Positions 24,171-34,580 of a DNA stretch of 64,000 nt are shown here, in pieces. The notes under the pieces are model-generated. The model was not told where the DNA came from, searched no databases, and saw only the letters and a list, made by a program, of their open reading frames with translations. Location of the stretch: assembly GCA_034008185.1 (NCBI GenBank), contig CM067083.1, positions 120,922,837-120,986,836 of the forward strand, read 5' to 3'. The position numbers and the translations under genes were made by a program. The stretch's first letter is position 1, and each line of letters starts with the position of its first letter. Source of the stretch: Gorsachius magnificus. Lineage: Eukaryota; Chordata; Aves; Pelecaniformes; Ardeidae.

Positions 24171-24650
24171 TAGAGCCATAGAATGGTTTGGGCTGGAAGG
24201 CACCTTTAAAGATCATCTAGCTCCAGGGGCACTTTTCACTAGATCAAGTTGCCAAAGGCCCATCCAACCTGACCTTGAACACTGCCAGTGATGAGGCATC
24301 CACAACTTCTTTGGGCAACCTGTTTCAGCATCTCACCACCCTCATTGTAAAAAATGTCTTTTTCATATCTAATCTAACTCTATCCTCTTTCAGTTTAAAA
24401 CCATTGCTCCTTGTTCTGCCACCACAGGCCCTGGTAAAAAGTCTCTCTCTGCCTTTCTTATAAAAGGTCCCACAAAAAGGGACCTCTGGACCCACTCTGA
24501 GAGGCCCATGTCTTTCCTGTACTGGGGCACCCAGAGCTGCATGCATTACTCCAGGCAGGACCTCACAAGAGAAGAGCAGAGAGGGAGCAAAACCTCCCTC
24601 AACGTACTGGCCACCCTTCTTATTATGCAGCCCAGGAGGCAACTGGCCAT
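24171..24650 (-). repeat. CR1 LINE fragment with internal deletion
   Basis: Starts on the plus strand with TATAGAATCATAGAGCCATAG (CR1 tail complement) and runs through the ORF2 C-terminal region. Minus-strand translation gives SNGFKLKEDRVRLDMKKTFF before frame breaks. Compared with the other copies in this window, the part encoding the segment upstream of the C-terminus is missing about 130 bp near 24465-24485. Homology resumes at ACCCACTCTGAGAGGCCCAT and ends near 24650 at ATGCAGCCCAGGAGGCAACT. Multiple stops and substitutions show an old inactive copy. Confidence 0.88.
24465..24485. repeat. Short inverted repeat at a CR1 deletion point
   Basis: AGGTCCC, a 7-base spacer (ACAAAAA), then GGGACCT. 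It lies where the 24171-24650 CR1 copy loses about 130 bp. Confidence 0.7.
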
Positions 24651-26095
24651 GACTGACTTCCTGGGACGCTTGGGCTCCCATCACTCCAGTGAAGAGTGTG
24701 AGGGGATCTGTCTGGTCCTGCCTTAGGGCAATGGAATGGGGGAGAGCCTGGAGCAGCCCTGGGAAGCTGGGCTTGGGGCACGAGAAGGCATGGGAAAGAC
24801 AACGGCAGTGCTGAGAGGGACTCATCCCCCTTCTGCACCACTGTCCACCACTCATAAACAGATTTATCTCAGTAGCAAGAGCAGTGAAACTGTGTCAAGC
24901 TGTGTGGGTAGGAGACAGAGGTTAGCATTTCAGATGGTGCAGCTTGCTCAAATAACCAGGCCTTGTAACCCCTAATATGGGAAAGGTAGTACAACTAATT
25001 TGTTATTCCAGCAGACCACTTTCCAAGGTAAATCCTTACTTTGCCAGTTATAAAAGCCATTTCTCAAGAATTCTGTTAGGATAAAATACAAGCCATAGAA
25101 ATGTGTCTCCAGTCACTTGCTCTACTGTAATGCAGGAGGAACAGAAGGAGACATTTGACTCAGAGTTCAAATTCTATTCTTTTCTCCATAATCTCTACCT
25201 CCAAAAAGTTCAGGAGGCTGAAAACCTGCTTGGACCTGATGAACTTGAATATCTACTACAGTTTGGCTGTTATTCGCTGGGATTTGATCAATTGCATAAT
25301 GAGAAAAAATTACCCCATGAAATTTCAGTGTGTTCAGGGTCACAGCCTGGAACTGACAGCAAACATTGCTCCAGGCTCCTGGTCTGACCTGGTGAAATAG
25401 GTGAGCTCAGCCCTGTAACTGTCCTCTGAGGTGAATCTTGCCAACAATAAAAGTCTGGGCAAAGGGGAAAGATGTTTGTGTCAGATTTTTCCCATTGTGC
25501 CTCAAAGTGTAAGACATGGAAGACTTAGAGTGTGGAATAACAGGAGACAAGTAAGGCCAGAAGGTCACTCCTGTAGCTCAGCCAAAGTTAAAAAGAAAAA
25601 AAAAGTCAACATCTGGAACTATTTCATGTCTGATTCTTTCAGATGGAGGAAGCTGAACTCCTAGGCCCAGTAAGTCATACACCAAAACATTCACACATCC
25701 AGCTTTACATCATGGGATGAAGATATGGGTGTGTAGCCAGACACCTGGACCATTTGGTAGTGGTAGCCTGAGCAGGTTTCACCAGTTCATTTGCTTTCAC
25801 AAGAGCCAGATTACCCAGCAGTGCTCACCCAGCACAAACCCGCGGCTGGTTATGTGATGTCTTCATGAGCCATAGGATGACAAAGCAGACAGCTGATGGG
25901 TTTCTCTTAAAAAGGTCTCAAAAGGTATGTTGTAACACCCATGTTTCAAACTCCATCTATCCACCGATGCCTTCAAGCCTCAGTCCACCTTCTTGCCTGA
26001 CCATACTTCCTTGGCCACTGAAAACCAGAACACAGCTTTCTAACATTGAAATGAACAGCTTACATAGCAAACAAATCCAAACAATGGCAGAAGAT
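24651..26095. other. Non-coding sequence between CR1 copies
   Basis: The first 200 bp are GC-richer than the rest and may still be CR1-derived, but I cannot align them. A plus frame at 25103-25387 (94 codons) is open but unrecognised. An A-rich run lies near 25590-25603. Confidence 0.45.
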
Positions 26096-26236
26096 CTGAG
26101 CAACCTGGTCTCTCTGAGCAACCTGATCTGGTTAAAGGTGTCCCTGCTCCTTGCAGGGGGGTTGAGCTAGATGACCTCTAAAGGTCCCTTCCAACCCAAA
26201 ACATTCTATGATTCTATGATTCTGTGGTTCTATGAT
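26096..26236 (+). repeat. CR1 LINE, 3' end
   Basis: Plus-strand CR1 with the last ORF2 codons (SNLIW...), the 3' UTR (GGGGGGTTGAGCTAGATGAC, TCCCTTCCAACCCAAAACAT) and four tail units of TTCTATGA/TTCTGTGG type. At its 5' edge the block CTGAGCAACCTG is present twice 18 bp apart, so the truncation point carries a small duplication. Confidence 0.93.
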
Positions 26237-27236
26237 CCAGTGTGGAATACCCTATTCACTACTGTCAACTTCATACTAAAGGTTTCCCTTTCTTCTTTGA
26301 ATCAAATTTTGATTCAAATACTGCCAAAGTTGTCAATGAAGACTCATTTCTGTCTTCATGAAAAGTGCAGAGGCTAAAGCCTCTGATACACAAACACCCT
26401 GGACAGAGGGTTTGAAAAACAATGAGGTTTTAAAACTTTTCCAAGTCACTTTTAGGACACTAAAAGTAACGTCCAAGAAACCTCTGAGATGAACTCATTC
26501 TTAGTTTTCCATTACTCAGGAAATGCTGGGCTAAATGCAATGGTGTGGAATGAGAAAATGTGCATACAAAGAGTACTCATGCACTGCTTTATGCCACACC
26601 ATTGTGTTCAGTCCTCCGTTCACTAAACCACACTGTAAAAATAAATTGGCATAAAATGAAATATATTCTGGAAAGAAGTAGGAAGTTCCTCCTGAGTGAC
26701 AGCGGCTTGCAATGCCAGGGCTTGTTCTATATTCATACAAAATGCAGATTATATTTCTCTCATGCTGGCAAGCCAATAACTAAGCTTCACTGCTTTTGGC
26801 ATTCACTAGATTTTTGTCATACCTCCCTAATATGCCTTAAGGGTACTTGTTGATACCAAGAATTGAAACAAAGCTTATGCTTTTGGTTGCCAAGTCACTT
26901 CAGCCAGATGGAAACATAAATCTGGAGCCAGAAAATATTATTACTGTTATTTGAATTTGGAATGTACAATGGTGGCTTTGTCTTTACCATGTAAATGTTT
27001 CTTCTTATCATGGAAAACTCTAACATAAGAAAAAAACATATCTCATTAAGGCTTCCTTTGTTGCCATCCTAACGAGTTAGCTTGAATATGTTGCGAGGTC
27101 TATAACCCAGTTCTGGTGAATAAATGTTCCCTGTTGTGTTGCAGAATTTACTTCCTCTTCAGCTGAGGAAGGAATAACAATGAGTAATGGTTGTAAGATG
27201 AAGCCAAGCAAATCACAGCAGACCAGTGCGCATGTA
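26237..27236. other. Unique non-coding sequence
   Basis: No recognisable repeat or gene. Overlapping frames on both strands at 26531-26853 are below 100 codons and carry no known motif. Confidence 0.5.
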
Positions 27237-27430
27237 TTTAACAGAGGTGACTAGGTATTGGAATGAACTACCAGGGATGTAGTATCTTGGTACCTTTAAA
27301 TCAAGACTGGCTGTCTTTCTGCAAGATCTATTCTCATGCAACTTGTGTATAATACAGTTGTGCCTGGACAGGATATGACTGATGTATTGTACAAAAGATG
27401 TTAGGGGTTGTAACCATCTCGGCTTTATGA
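27237..27430 (+). repeat. Ancient CR1/L3-like LINE fragment
   Basis: Translation of the plus strand from about 27247 gives VTRYWNELPGM, a stop, then YLGTFKSRLAVFLQDLFS. This matches the layout of the CR1 ORF2 C-terminus (V-x-x-x-WN-x-LP ... L-x-TFK-x-RL), but in the form seen in old sauropsid CR1 or L3 elements rather than the young avian type. The nucleotide sequence does not align with the other CR1 copies here and the avian 8-bp tail is absent. It therefore probably predates them by a long time. The frame contains a stop and is inactive. Confidence 0.6.
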
Positions 27431-27660
27431 ACATATGAAATATGAAAGTCAATACCAAAGGTCTAAATTTTCTGGGATTATGCTCAGTACATCTTTAAAA
27501 TAGCAGTACATTTTCTATTTATGTTTTTTTATAAATAATAATTTTCTTCATAATTTGTCTGAGAAGATTTAGGAGAAAAGTGATGTGAAATAGAGAGCAA
27601 AGTATCACTGCAACACAACTTCTTCAGTAAAAGGTGTTTCCCTGTGCGAAATAGAACAGA

Positions 27661-28335
27661 TCATAGAATCATAGAATGTTTTGGGTTGGAAGGGACCCCT
27701 AGAGGTCATCTAGTCCAACCCCCCTGCAGTGAGCAGGGACACTGCTAACTAGATCAGGTTGCTCAGAGCCCCATCCAACCTGGCCTTGAATGTTCCCAGG
27801 GATGGGGCCTCCACCACCTCTCTGGGCAACCCCTTCCAGGGTTTCATCACCCTCAGTGTAAAGAATTTCTTCCTTATATCCAGTCTAAACCTACCCTGGT
27901 TTAGTTTAAAACCATTACCCCTTGTTCTGTCACAACCAGCCCTACTAAAAAGATTTTCCCCATCTTTCCTATAGGCCCCCTTTAGATACTGAAAGACTGC
28001 AATCAGGTCTCCCCGCAGCCTTCTCTTCTGCAGGCTGAACAAGCCCAACTCCCTCAGCCTGTCCTCATAGGAGAGGGGCTCCAGCCCTCGGATCATTTTT
28101 GTAGCCCTCCCCTGGCCCCGCTCCAACAGTTCCATGTCCTTCTTGTGCTGAGGGCTCCAGAGCTGGACGCAGGGCTCCAGGTGAGGTCTCCCCAGAGCAG
28201 AGTAGAGGGGCAGAATCCCCTCCCTTGACCTGCTGGCCACGCTTCTCCTGATGCAGCCCAGGACAGGGTTGGCCTTCTGGGCTGCCAGCACATATTGCCG
28301 GCCCACGTCCAGCTTTTCGTCCATCAGTACGTCCA
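27661..28335 (-). repeat. Young CR1 LINE fragment with open ORF2 C-terminus
   Basis: A 5'-truncated CR1. The plus strand begins TCATAGAATCATAGAATG and ends near the GTCCAGCTTTTCGTCCATCA region at about 28335. The minus frame from about 28330 to the stop at 27749 is uninterrupted and reads as the C-terminal part of CR1 ORF2 ([85 protein letters not shown]). The endonuclease and the polymerase catalytic core are absent, so it is not autonomous. It is nearly identical to the opposite-strand copy at 58318-59136, about four differences in the terminal ~210 bp by eye, which implies recent activity of one subfamily. Confidence 0.97.
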
Positions 28336-31300
28336 GACACAGATATTGAGGTGCTCTTCTGAATGTCAACAATATTTTTAGTACTTACTCCTGAGACTGG
28401 AAATTACAATGATCTTCAAAAGATAAAACTAAGTGAGACAATTTGTGTTATTTAATGGAAGCTACCTGGATTTAACAGAGGTCATCTGAGACTACACAGT
28501 GTCACCTGAGGATGATGAAGCCTTGAGCAGCTGTTCTCTGCTGCTGTAGTTAATGCAGCCCCACAATGTTATATCAGATGCTCCTTATTCTTTCCAGGAG
28601 ACACTAACCAAATTGAGATAACACTTCCAGCCATCCTGACTTTAGTATCTGCCTCAGCAGTTCTACAGCCAATAGCAGAAAAATAATCAGGTTCATCAAA
28701 CTTTCCCAAATGGTGGCAGAGGCCAGGCTTCTGGCAGACTGCAGAGCAATGATTTTCAAGAGAGGTGCCATATTTTCTTTGAATGTGGTACTGCCCATGA
28801 AAACAAAAAAGTGATGGGCCCACACTGTAGGAAGCATCAACCATCTGATTTAAACTTTGCAATTTTATTTTCTGTTCAGCCCAGAGAGGCTGGAGAGAAG
28901 AAGCATCAGCTGGCCAGAACAAAACCTAGGAGAAAAGGTAAGAGTCAAGCAGAAATCAGTGATGCTTTTACCTGTTACTTGCCTCTTACCAAATGACAGC
29001 AGAACCAGAGTCTTTTCTTAATGCGCGTGCAGCTGAAGGGATGGCTCTGCTGCTCGGGACATGTGGGGTCGGTGGCTTCACTGAAGTGCTGGATCCCCAG
29101 AGCTGCCTAACTCAGGGGCCAGCTCTCTCACCAGGCTGCCCAAACACCTGCATCCCACCAGCTGGTGTCCGAGCCAGGAGCCAGATGGTCTGGGAGTCTG
29201 GAAACATGAGGACCGACGCTTCCAGGGCAATCTGCATACACGCAGCCTTTCCAGGGCTGATCCGGAGCTGTGAGTCCTCCAGCCTGTGCAGCCCTGATGG
29301 AGCCTGGCCAGTGCCACCGTTAAAAGGCACTGCTGTTACGGACCAGATTGTCCCTTACTGCCAGCAGCTGTCAGGGTTCCAAGGGAGCGCGTTTTGCTTA
29401 GGGATCACAAGTGTACCAATATTGCTGAAAGAAGGCGGTACACAATTTCTTTTTTTTTTTTTACTGCTCTGTCTGTGTTTCTGGCTGTCTCTCCTCATGG
29501 AGGAGAGGTTTTTCTCTTCTGCAAAAATCCCTCTTCCCCAAAACTCCAGAGTTCTGTGTATTGAAAAAAACCCGCACTTGTGAGCACTGCAGGTTTTGCC
29601 AGAGATTAAAAGCACCATCTAGTGGCATCAGGGTGAGTTTACAGGGAGCAGAGAAATTCTGATTTATTTGCAGTCAATAAACTGAGTCAAAAACAGTGGA
29701 GGTGTCAGGGCCTTCCTTCGGTGTTTCTCTCCATGACAACTTCTTGAAAGATGCTTTTTGCATGAAAGACAAACTTGCAGGCTACACAGAGAAATGCCTA
29801 CAACACAGGGCACCCCCAGGTTCAGCAGGGCAGGCTCCACAGAGCAAACCCAGGTTCACCATCTCGCTGTTCCCCATACCACTGCACTGCCAACTTCCAA
29901 AGAAGATGGTGGCATTTTCACTCTGTTCTCCCAGAAACTGCTGGCAAATCCTTCAGCACAGGACTCAGATTTTGCAGAGAATTCAACAGGAGACATGTCG
30001 AGCCAAAGTGTTCTGCTCAATTCCTTTTTTCCCCCCTGAGACTTCAATCATTTATGTTTAACTTCAGAACAGGGTATATTATCATTGATGGCAAGACATA
30101 TCTTTGGGTATAGCATTCAGCTTTTGTCTGCACCTTTCCTTCAGCTGGCAGCCTGAAAGACCAAACGCCCCAACAGACGTATCGGTTCACTTGTCTTATG
30201 GGAGACTCACTCCCCAAAAATATGTATCTGTCCTGTCAAGAAGTCCCACTGTGCTACTGTGCGGGATGCCCCATCTCTCTAAGCTGTAATGGTGCTAAAA
30301 TGATGCAGGCCTAAAGCACTGAGAGATTAACTACTGGAATGATGGATGGGGCATGTGGGAGCTAAATGCTTGGGTAGTAGACTAATGGGTTGGATGCCTA
30401 ATGTCTAAGGACTGATAAGAGTCCGCCCAAGAGAGCTGATACATTGCAGGAAACCTGAGGAAATCCAAATATGGCACTTAAGTTATATACAAAGACCGAA
30501 GAGACCATGCTATCAGTGACTGGAACTGCTAGAAGTAATTAACCTTTTCAAAAGGGTCACACTGACATGCAGAGCAACAGAGTCCTCTGTGAGCATTTGG
30601 TGAAGGGATGGGAGAGAAAGCACAGGAACCAGAGCCCAAGCCTTAAACACCTGAGTTTATACACATTGCTTTGTCGTGCTTGAAGGCATGTGTATTAAAG
30701 TTTCTCTTTCCCATCAAGCAGGGCCCCCCATCCATATAACGGATCTGCTTCCCTGCCTTTACCCACTTCACTAGGTATTGTATTATACATTTTCCTTATC
30801 ACCTTTTATCGCCAGCCTTGCTTCCAGCTCACTGGAAACACCAACGGTCAGCTTCAAATTTTGGGATCATTAATAAAAATGCAATTGGGATCATTAATAA
30901 ACTTGCAAGTTCTCATGAACTTCTCTTTCAACCTCTGTTCTCTGATGCAGCTTCAAGAACTTTATGTTGCATAGGAGAAACTCAAAAGGGCTCCTGTTCA
31001 GTGCAGGTGTCCTACACTGAGAGTAGTCATGAAGTCCATCTCCTAACCTAAAAGGTATTGGCTGCAGGGTAATTCCAGTTTTGTCCTTGTCATTTTTAGT
31101 CTCTGTAAGGGCTCCAGCATCTTTCTCACCTCAGCTGATAACACAGAACAGTTTGGAGTTAACCTCATTTCAATGGCATGGGCTTGACTTCTTCAGCAAA
31201 GTGATGGCAAAACCTCATGGGAATCACTGATCTCACCAGTTCAGGGAACTTCTGTTGGGAAAATTGCTTCTTTTCTGTAATCCATGTCCACCTACTGGAC

Positions 31301-33690
31301 TAAGAGGAATTAACAAGCATAGTCATGCCACCATAGGCCTGGATAACCCATGAACTTCGGTTCTTGCCTGTTGGCTGCCTCAGTGAGTGCCCTCATGGAG
31401 ATGGGATTTGAAATTGTGATAGTGAAACCAACTGCAATAAGTGAAATATGTTAAGGACATAAATAGTCCTTATTTTTCATGTAAAGTGCAGAAGGAAGAT
31501 ATCTTAATCACCTGCTAAATACAAAAGAAATATTAAGACTTGCACTAAATCTAAAAATATTAAAAAAAAATAAAATCTGTCCATATCACTGTCATGTAAT
31601 TACAGCAACACATGCATCATTTTGACAGATTAAGTTAATTTAACAACTACTGGTTATATATTTCTGAAAGGCTTCATTTTCCCTAACCTGGAGAAAAGCC
31701 TTCCATTCTACTTCTTTAATACTCTATATCCAGTAGGCAGGTTTTGTTCAATTAAATTAGGTTTTAGCTAGCTAAATCTAAGCAGCAGTCTAAAAAAAAA
31801 AAAGAAAAAATAACCAGGCAAGGTCTCCTTTAATGTACTGAGATACACATACTCTTTTGTGATACAAGGTTGGTCAAATGGCATCTCTTAAGTTTCTTGT
31901 AACTCTTCCAGGGTGAAAAAGCAGCTCTTGGAGCATAAACAACAACATGAGTAACAATAATTAATGATCATGGTCCCTAAGCTCAGCTGGAAGTGTGAAC
32001 TGGGGGCTCACACCGAGGCAAAATGTGTGTGAAGCAGCAGCTTCTGCCTTCTGCCGAGTTACAAAATTGGCTTGAACCAAGGAATAAAAGGAGGTTGAAG
32101 GCATAAGGGTGGGGTGTTTATTGAGGAGGGAAGGGAAGGGACACAAGAAAGTGTTTTAATGGCAGGAGTGGAAGGGCAGTCAAAGTCAGTAAGGTCAGTA
32201 ATGTTCCTCATATGATAAATTTATTTTCCTCGCTTTTTGTCTAGGAAATATTGGTTACATGCAGGCTAAACCATTTTCAGTTGTGCAGGAAAGTGGTGCC
32301 CTTGATCCCAAACCTGCTAATATAATTCAAGAGTGGGCACAAGAAGCAAGCACTTTATGCAGGGAAACAACCTGTTCTGAATCTGTGTTTATCTTTAAGC
32401 TGCTGAAGTTGATAGCAGTTAAGCACATGCTTAATTGGAAAGGTACACACGTGCTTAGAAGCACACACAGATTTAAGGTTTTGCTTTAATTTTTTTCCTG
32501 CATCGAAGTTTTTGTTTTTATTAATACTGTTATAATGTCACATATGTTTATAGCTTTACAAAGCGAAGATGAACCCAGCATAAAGAGAATAGAGAGGCAG
32601 AAAAATCAGACCAAAATATGAAGATCATCAGCTCATGCTGACTTCATCTGTGTAAATCTATTATCTACTTAAATAAAAAGAGGTTAATCCTTATTCTAGG
32701 GTTGTTCTCTTCTTGGGATGTTTGCCTTATTAATTTTTTTCTTTGCTTTTTCCTTCTGCTTTCATATTTTAGTGAATCACATGCAAGTTCTGATACAGAG
32801 CAATCTGATTTCTTATGCCTTTGAAACCCTAAACTGTGCTGACAAGACAGGTTAATTTTGACTTGTCAATAGTTCATATTTGATGCACTGGAGAAAATGC
32901 AGATATAAGATAAAAATGCGATGGCTTTAGAGAGGCATTGAACTTAATCTGTTCTTTCTGGGCGTACAAACATTAGAAGCTTCAAAGTGCTCTCTCAAAG
33001 GCATTTCTCCAGCAACGCATAATCTCCAGGGGAGTTAAAAATTAAGGGAAATACTGGAAGGTAAAAAGGAGAATAGACTTAACCCCCCCCAATCACAGGC
33101 CGCAGATCAGTTTGAAGGGAGCTGGGATCCTTCCACCAGGAACATTACTTCAGGAGTGTGTGGATCCTCTCTGAGATGTACTACTATCTGGGATATTTAA
33201 ATACAGACAAAAAAGGTTTTAATACAGACAGAATGGCTAACCATGCAGGTCAGAGTAGAAAGGATCCTTTGCATCCTAAAAAAACCACAATGCAGAATTA
33301 ATGAAGGGAAAAGAGCTTTAACCGCTCCTTCCATTGTCACTGGCCAGCACCAGGTATGTTCTTACAGCACATCACATACTTGTCATTGAAACCACAGAAA
33401 CCGTCCCTATGTTACACCTCTCCCATTTTTTCTGGAGCTGTCTCTATCCTGGTGAAGATCGTAAGTAACCTATATAGCTGCTTTTTACATAAAAATTGTA
33501 AACCACAGCCACAGGTTCCTTTAAGTTTTGCTGTCTTAGGTCATGTGGATTTGATCTCCGGACATGTCATGTCTTTCCACCAACTATAGACAGATCCCAT
33601 GTGTTTAGCAGTCTGGGATAACTAACTGTACTGTACCATACAGTACCTTCATATTAGCAAATTAAACAAGACTGTGGCCTTGTACAGTTG
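28336..33690. other. Mostly unique sequence with a GC-richer patch
   Basis: No transposon recognised. The stretch 28990-29420 is GC-richer and holds an open plus frame of 196 codons (28993-29583) plus several overlapping shorter ones in other frames, which argues for composition rather than coding. A good splice-donor-like AAAAGGTAAGAGT lies near 28934-28946. A 25-bp-period duplication is at 30861-30902, and A-rich runs are at about 31562 and 31792. Confidence 0.45.
30861..30902 (+). repeat. 25-bp tandem duplication
   Basis: TTGGGATCATTAATAAA occurs exactly at 30861-30877 and 30886-30902, separated by AATGCAA plus one base. Confidence 0.85.
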
Positions 33691-34439
33691 TGGGTTAGCA
33701 ATGACCAGGGACAGGTTCCAGCAGACGGCTTGCATGCAGCCTCATTTTTATTTGAGAATAAGAGTGTGTGATAGCATGGCCATGCCAGACTGCCCATGGG
33801 GTCTGAGGACATAGAATGGGCCCTGCCACTGCTGAGTATAATATTATAGTTAAAACCACAAAGTGAATTTTTTTTCTTTGGAAAGATGAAGAGTATCTGG
33901 ACATAACCATGTTGGGTTTCACAACGAGAGGTCGTTGACCAGGGGGTTCTTCCTCAAAAGAACTTCTTGAAAACCTGTGGTCTGAAAAATAAATTGGCTG
34001 GTTGATCAACTGTGCATTTTATGTGCAGCTTCGTTAAGAAAAGAACAGCAAATGCTTTGTTGTATCAGTGCACACAGTGCAAGATGCAGACTCTCAGAGA
34101 GTTTAGACACTTAACTCTTCTACAGCTGTTGAGTTCCATCTGCAGAAACCTCAGCTCTAAATACCCGACGGGTATTTGGTACTTGCCTACTTTAGGGGAT
34201 GAAGCTGGGCAGAAAAGCCCCGTTTCAAGAAGGAGCCACCACAGAAGTTGAATACTATTTTATTGGGAAGGAGCTATCTGACTTGGCTTCATTACAGATT
34301 CACACATTCAATCACACCAACATCACTTTTCAAATACCATCTCTTACAAATGGATGTTGTTAACTTTCCCCGACAGTAAAGGCTCAGCATGTGATTTTCA
34401 TCCATCAGAGGAAGCTTAATAAATCAACCAGTACATTAC

Positions 34440-34580
34440 AGCTTCACGCCAAGTTAGCACCTTCATCATAGAATGAAATTAGCAAAGCAAATACACTGGC
34501 TAATTGTGAAATATGCTAATTACCAGCTCAACCCGTGAAATAAGGCATGAGTGATGTGTGACGAGCTTTGTACAGAGTCG
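34440..34580. promoter_or_regulatory. Candidate conserved non-coding element
   Basis: Two GGCTAATTG/TGCTAATTAC homeodomain-type sites lie 16 bp apart (34499 and 34515). The surrounding sequence is of mixed composition with no low-complexity runs, a texture typical of vertebrate conserved non-coding elements. Judged by eye only. Confidence 0.2.

Noticed and set aside
28065..28340. Alternative minus-strand frames (91 and 66 codons)
   Set aside because: Out-of-frame shadows of the CR1 ORF2 frame at 27749-28330.
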